A stretch of DNA of 7,540 nt from a bacterium. Lineage in GTDB: Bacteria; Patescibacteriota; Patescibacteriia; JAACEG01. The notes under the pieces were generated by a model that made no database searches, had not been told where the DNA came from, and was given only the letters and a program-made list of their open reading frames with translations. Of this stretch, positions 5,404 to 7,540 are shown piece by piece. Made by a program: the position numbers and the translations under genes. How positions within the stretch are numbered: position 1 is the stretch's first letter; the number at the start of each line of letters is the position of its first letter. The stretch covers positions 1 to 7,540 of the forward strand of contig JALULG010000157.1 in NCBI GenBank assembly GCA_027040785.1. The letters are read 5' to 3'.

Positions 5404-6183
5404 GTATTTTTTTAGGGAACTTTTGTATTTAAATCCTGATTTTTTTAGAATTTCTTCTTCATCAAGTTCTTTTTTAAATAGTTTTAATATAAAATTATCT
5501 CTAAGTGTTTGACAAGTAATTTTTTTATTGATATGGCTTTTTTCAGTGCTTTTTTTAAGGTTTTTTTGGATTATTCTCATTGATAACGGTTTGTTTTGTT
5601 TATTTTTGAATAAAAAATCATTATCTTTAGTATCGTTTAAGAGCTTTTTGGTGATTTTTTCAATGTTTTGGTCTTTTATTTTTAAAATTTTGTTTTTTAT
5701 TTTTATTGTTTTCTCTTTAATTTTTATGTCCTTTTTTTTAATTTGACGTAAAATATCGGCTTTTATGCCCGTTTCTATCATTATGAGAAAAAATATTTTA
5801 TATTTTTCGTTTTCAGTGTTTTTGATAATTTTTTCTATCTCTTTTTCGTTTAAAGGAGTGATTTTGGGTTTTTTTAATTCCGCACGAGCTATTTTACCGT
5901 AAGGAGCAAAGAATTTACGGTGTAATATGTCTTGATAATAGTATTTCAAAGCACTATGAACCGTATTTAAGGTTGATCTGGACATTCCTTTTTGAACCAA
6001 ATTTTCTAAAAAAAGGATAATGTCATAAGAATTTATGTTTCGGGGAGATTTTTTAATAAAATGTATTAATTTTTTGTTATAGTTTAGATATGACTTCTGT
6101 GTTTTTTTGTCCAAATTACTGTTTTTAATGATTTTTTCCAGCCTTTTTTCCGCTTTATGAATGTCATTATTTTTCGTTTTCAT
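5371..6183 (-). CDS. Xer-like tyrosine recombinase, degenerate active site
   Basis: This 270-aa protein has the length and two-domain plan of XerC/XerD-type tyrosine recombinases. The N-terminal SAM-like core-binding domain spans about 15-95 (SRSTLNTVHSALKYYY at 68-83 is typical) and the catalytic domain about 108-263. Family residues can be located but several are replaced. The first Arg of the TGLR motif is K141 (TGIK). HxxR is Q225-T-L-R228. The His after it is D229. The LGH histidine is F251. R228 and the tyrosine, Y260, nine residues after F251 as in XerD, remain. Strand cleavage therefore looks doubtful. The protein is extremely Lys-rich. A consensus promoter lies upstream with a leader of about 22 nt and no Shine-Dalgarno sequence; the 3' end is a parS palindrome. 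It could be a diverged Xer, a phage-type integrase remnant, or a DNA-binding derivative. Confidence 0.85.
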   Translation of the reverse strand: MKTKNNDIHKAEKRLEKIIKNSNLDKKTQKSYLNYNKKLIHFIKKSPRNINSYDIILFLENLVQKGMSRSTLNTVHSALKYYYQDILHRKFFAPYGKIARAELKKPKITPLNEKEIEKIIKNTENEKYKIFFLIMIETGIKADILRQIKKKDIKIKEKTIKIKNKILKIKDQNIEKITKKLLNDTKDNDFLFKNKQNKPLSMRIIQKNLKKSTEKSHINKKITCQTLRDNFILKLFKKELDEEEILKKSGFKYKSSLKKYKNYNVSRETL

Positions 6184-6212
6184 ATATTTCTGTTTGACGT
6201 TTTATATATAAT

Positions 6213-6241
6213 ATTATAGCATAAATAAAAGATTTTGTCAA
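6213..6241 (-). promoter_or_regulatory. Consensus sigma-70 promoter of the recombinase-like gene
   Basis: On the minus strand, TTGACA (6241-6236), a 17-bp spacer and TATAAT (6218-6213) match the housekeeping consensus perfectly. Transcription should start near 6206, leaving a leader of about 22 nt before the ATG at 6183. Two direct repeats end just upstream of the -35. Confidence 0.88.
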
Positions 6242-6244
6242 GAT

Positions 6245-6283
6245 GTTCGTATATAACTAAATAAAAGTTCGTATATAACTAAA
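6245..6283. repeat. Tandem 17-nt repeats upstream of the promoter
   Basis: GTTCGTATATAACTAAA occurs exactly at 6245-6261 and 6267-6283, 22 bp start to start, about two helical turns, so both copies face the same side. They occupy the UP-element or activator position relative to the -35 at 6236-6241. They look like paired operator sites. A third copy with one change lies inverted at 2161-2179. Confidence 0.75.
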
Positions 6284-6290
6284 AAATTAA

Positions 6291-6332
6291 TAAAAGAAAA
6301 AACCACCTCAAGTTTTTACTGTATTGGTGGTT
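6291..6332 (-). terminator. Intrinsic terminator after the NTPase-CYTH gene
   Basis: On the minus strand, AACCACC (6332-6326) pairs with GGTGGTT (6307-6301) across an 18-nt loop, followed by TTTTCTTTT. It lies about 30 bp past the stop of the CYTH segment, which supports transcription running through the frameshift to 6363. Confidence 0.75.
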
Positions 6333-6362
6333 GTGTGATTTTTAAAGATTTTTATTAATTTA

Positions 6363-6776
6363 TTATTTTTTTGCTAATTCGCGAGCAATGTTATAGTTGT
6401 AATATTTTGGATCATTTGTTACTTCTCTGACAAGATCAAAACATTTTGGTGGTTTGATTATTGTTTGGGCGGTGCTTGCTTGTACTTCTAAAATGCAATT
6501 ATTGATATTGTTGAAAAAAATATCTAATCGAAAATATTGATTATTTTTAACAAAATAATACCTTATTTTTCTAATGGTTGCACATCTTGGATCAACTCTT
6601 TGAAGGAGATCTTCATATATTTTTTGAGAAATAACTTCCTCTCTTTTGATTCTTTTAGGTGAGGGTTTGTTGCTTTTTTGAGTGTAAAAATATGTAGTAA
6701 TGCCATCGCGAGTCCATTTGCGTATCCTCTCTTTTCCGTCTCCTTTTAGGTAATGTTGTACTATCTCAACGGGTTT
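6363..6776 (-). pseudogene. CYTH domain segment, out of frame with its NTPase
   Basis: This stretch has no start of its own. Its frame opens after a TAA at 6777-6779, and reading it continues the CYTH domain begun at the end of the upstream gene. Visible CYTH features include the Q of VQHYL, RIRKW, the T and K of YFYTQK, KREEVI, RKIRYYF, RLDIFF and LEVQAS. These are the strands and basic/acidic residues that line a triphosphate tunnel binding polyphosphate or nucleoside triphosphate with metal ions. Removing one A from the AAAAA run at 6774-6778 joins both parts into a 368-aa protein. The long intact downstream frame and the terminator beyond it argue that the break is recent, a sequencing slip, or a recoding event, not old decay. 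The second Glu of the LExE pattern is Gln here. Confidence 0.85.
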
Positions 6777-7470
6777 TTATTTTATCTTTTTCAAGAAAAT
6801 TTCTTAATTTAATACTATCTTTTACTAGATATTTGCGTTCAATACTAATTGGTTTGGGTACCCCTATTAATTGGGCAATATTTTGAATTACCGCATTTAC
6901 TTTTTCATTAAAGTTATTGTAATTGTTATCGACGAGTATTAGATTGGGGTGTCCAACCCAAGCCATGACGGTTTTTTTGCCAAGACGACAGGCTTCTTGG
7001 TAGTTTTCTTCTCTGGCGTCATTGTTGGCGGTTGTGTAATATTTTTCAGGAGCCACAGACAAACAGATTACCATATCGTATCTTGATGTAAATTCCATTT
7101 CAAGATTTAATTTGTGTTCTTTTGATAAAATTTTTTTGATGAATTCTTTATTGGCATAAGCCAAACAATCATGAATACCTCTGTCACAAATAAGTAAACC
7201 ACCTGTTTTCTTAATGTTTTTGCCTGATTTTAACGCTTTCATGAAGAAGTTTTCGTTAAATAATATTTTTTCAATAATAAAACTCTGAAATAATGAGGGG
7301 TTTTTAAAATTTTCCAAAACAACACCATTGGATTTCAGTTCTGTGGCCGCTTCCGGGACGGATATTGTTTTGATACCGAGACTGTTAATAAATTCTACGA
7401 TTTTGCTAATTGCCGTACTTTTACCCGAACAAGGACCGCCGGTTAACACAACTTTTTTTATTTTGCTCAT
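6766..7470 (-). CDS. P-loop NTPase (AAA_28-like) with start of CYTH domain
   Basis: The protein is a nucleotide-binding kinase-like NTPase fused to a CYTH/triphosphate-tunnel domain, a combination known in triphosphate tunnel metalloenzymes; the physiological substrate is not evident. Walker A is GGPCSGKST (11-19), with a Walker B/DRG-like LLICDRG at 92-98. A lid-like segment with R153 and R162 follows, then strand LILVDN (177-182). From residue 208 the CYTH domain begins (ISIERKYLV). Its ExExK signature lacks the first Glu (S209), keeping E211 and K213. The frame then hits TGA at 6766-6768, and the rest of CYTH continues in the next frame (6363-6776). The ATG at 7470 has a strong AGGAGG (7486-7481) 10 nt upstream. 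TATGAT at 7533-7528 could be a -10, its -35 being at or beyond the window edge. Confidence 0.88.
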   Translation of the reverse strand: MSKIKKVVLTGGPCSGKSTAISKIVEFINSLGIKTISVPEAATELKSNGVVLENFKNPSLFQSFIIEKILFNENFFMKALKSGKNIKKTGGLLICDRGIHDCLAYANKEFIKKILSKEHKLNLEMEFTSRYDMVICLSVAPEKYYTTANNDAREENYQEACRLGKKTVMAWVGHPNLILVDNNYNNFNEKVNAVIQNIAQLIGVPKPISIERKYLVKDSIKLRNFLEKDKIKTR

Positions 7471-7540
7471 TGCTTAATTTCCTCCTTTTTTATTTGTATT
7501 GTCAAATAGCTATAATTTACCTATGTTATCATAATTAAGT

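Noticed and set aside
6766..6768. TGA read as Gly (code 25) to extend the NTPase
   Set aside because: Reading through TGA in the same frame gives non-CYTH sequence; the CYTH domain continues in the +1 frame, so a frame change is needed, not stop reassignment.
7500..7511. TTGACA (minus strand, near 7506) as the -35 of the NTPase gene
   Set aside because: A -10 at 16-18 bp would fall on the Shine-Dalgarno sequence and matches poorly.

Overview
The window is a very AT-rich, low-GC bacterial chromosome segment read with the standard genetic code: TAA, TAG and TGA all act as stops and no gene needs a recoded TGA. Gene content (a membrane-anchored LysM/M23 peptidase, a CCA-adding enzyme with a Lys-rich tail, a small Xer-like recombinase, tiny cysteine-rich and hypothetical proteins) and the intergenic repeat style suggest a Patescibacteria/CPR lineage. 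That assignment is inference from general resemblance; no rRNA or ribosomal marker is present.

Layout. Positions 74-1885 carry three plus-strand genes: an unrecognised 122-aa protein, a LysM-LysM-M23 cell-wall peptidase overlapping it by 7 nt, and a 77-aa nine-cysteine zinc-binding-type protein, closed by an intrinsic terminator (1893-1916). Positions 1886-3774 are a gene-free tract of about 1.9 kb. Positions 3775-7470 carry three minus-strand genes: cca, a tyrosine-recombinase-like gene, and an NTPase + CYTH gene split by a one-base frameshift. Genes on both sides point into the gene-free tract.

The gene-free tract has structure. (i) A putative replication origin: three perfect DnaA boxes, two of them head-to-head and followed by near-consensus boxes on an 11-bp period, then 54 bp with a single G/C pair, then a parS site. 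(ii) Two homologous foldback (MITE-like) elements of about 157 bp flank it. (iii) About 850 bp hold some 15 REP-like hairpin units whose stems vary by compensatory base changes, partly organised into a larger composite repeat. Perfect 16-bp parS sites occur three times (2397, 3758, 5377), so the segment looks like the ParB-loading, origin-proximal part of a chromosome. dnaA, parA and parB are not in the window.

The least ordinary element is the recombinase-like gene at 5371-6183. It has a consensus sigma-70 promoter (TTGACA, 17 bp, TATAAT) preceded by two 17-nt direct repeats 22 bp apart. A third, inverted copy of that repeat lies inside the putative origin. The last ten codons and stop form a 38-bp perfect palindrome centred on parS, and most catalytic residues of the tyrosine-recombinase family are replaced. 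This suggests, as inference only, a DNA-binding derivative of a Xer recombinase tied to origin or segregation function.
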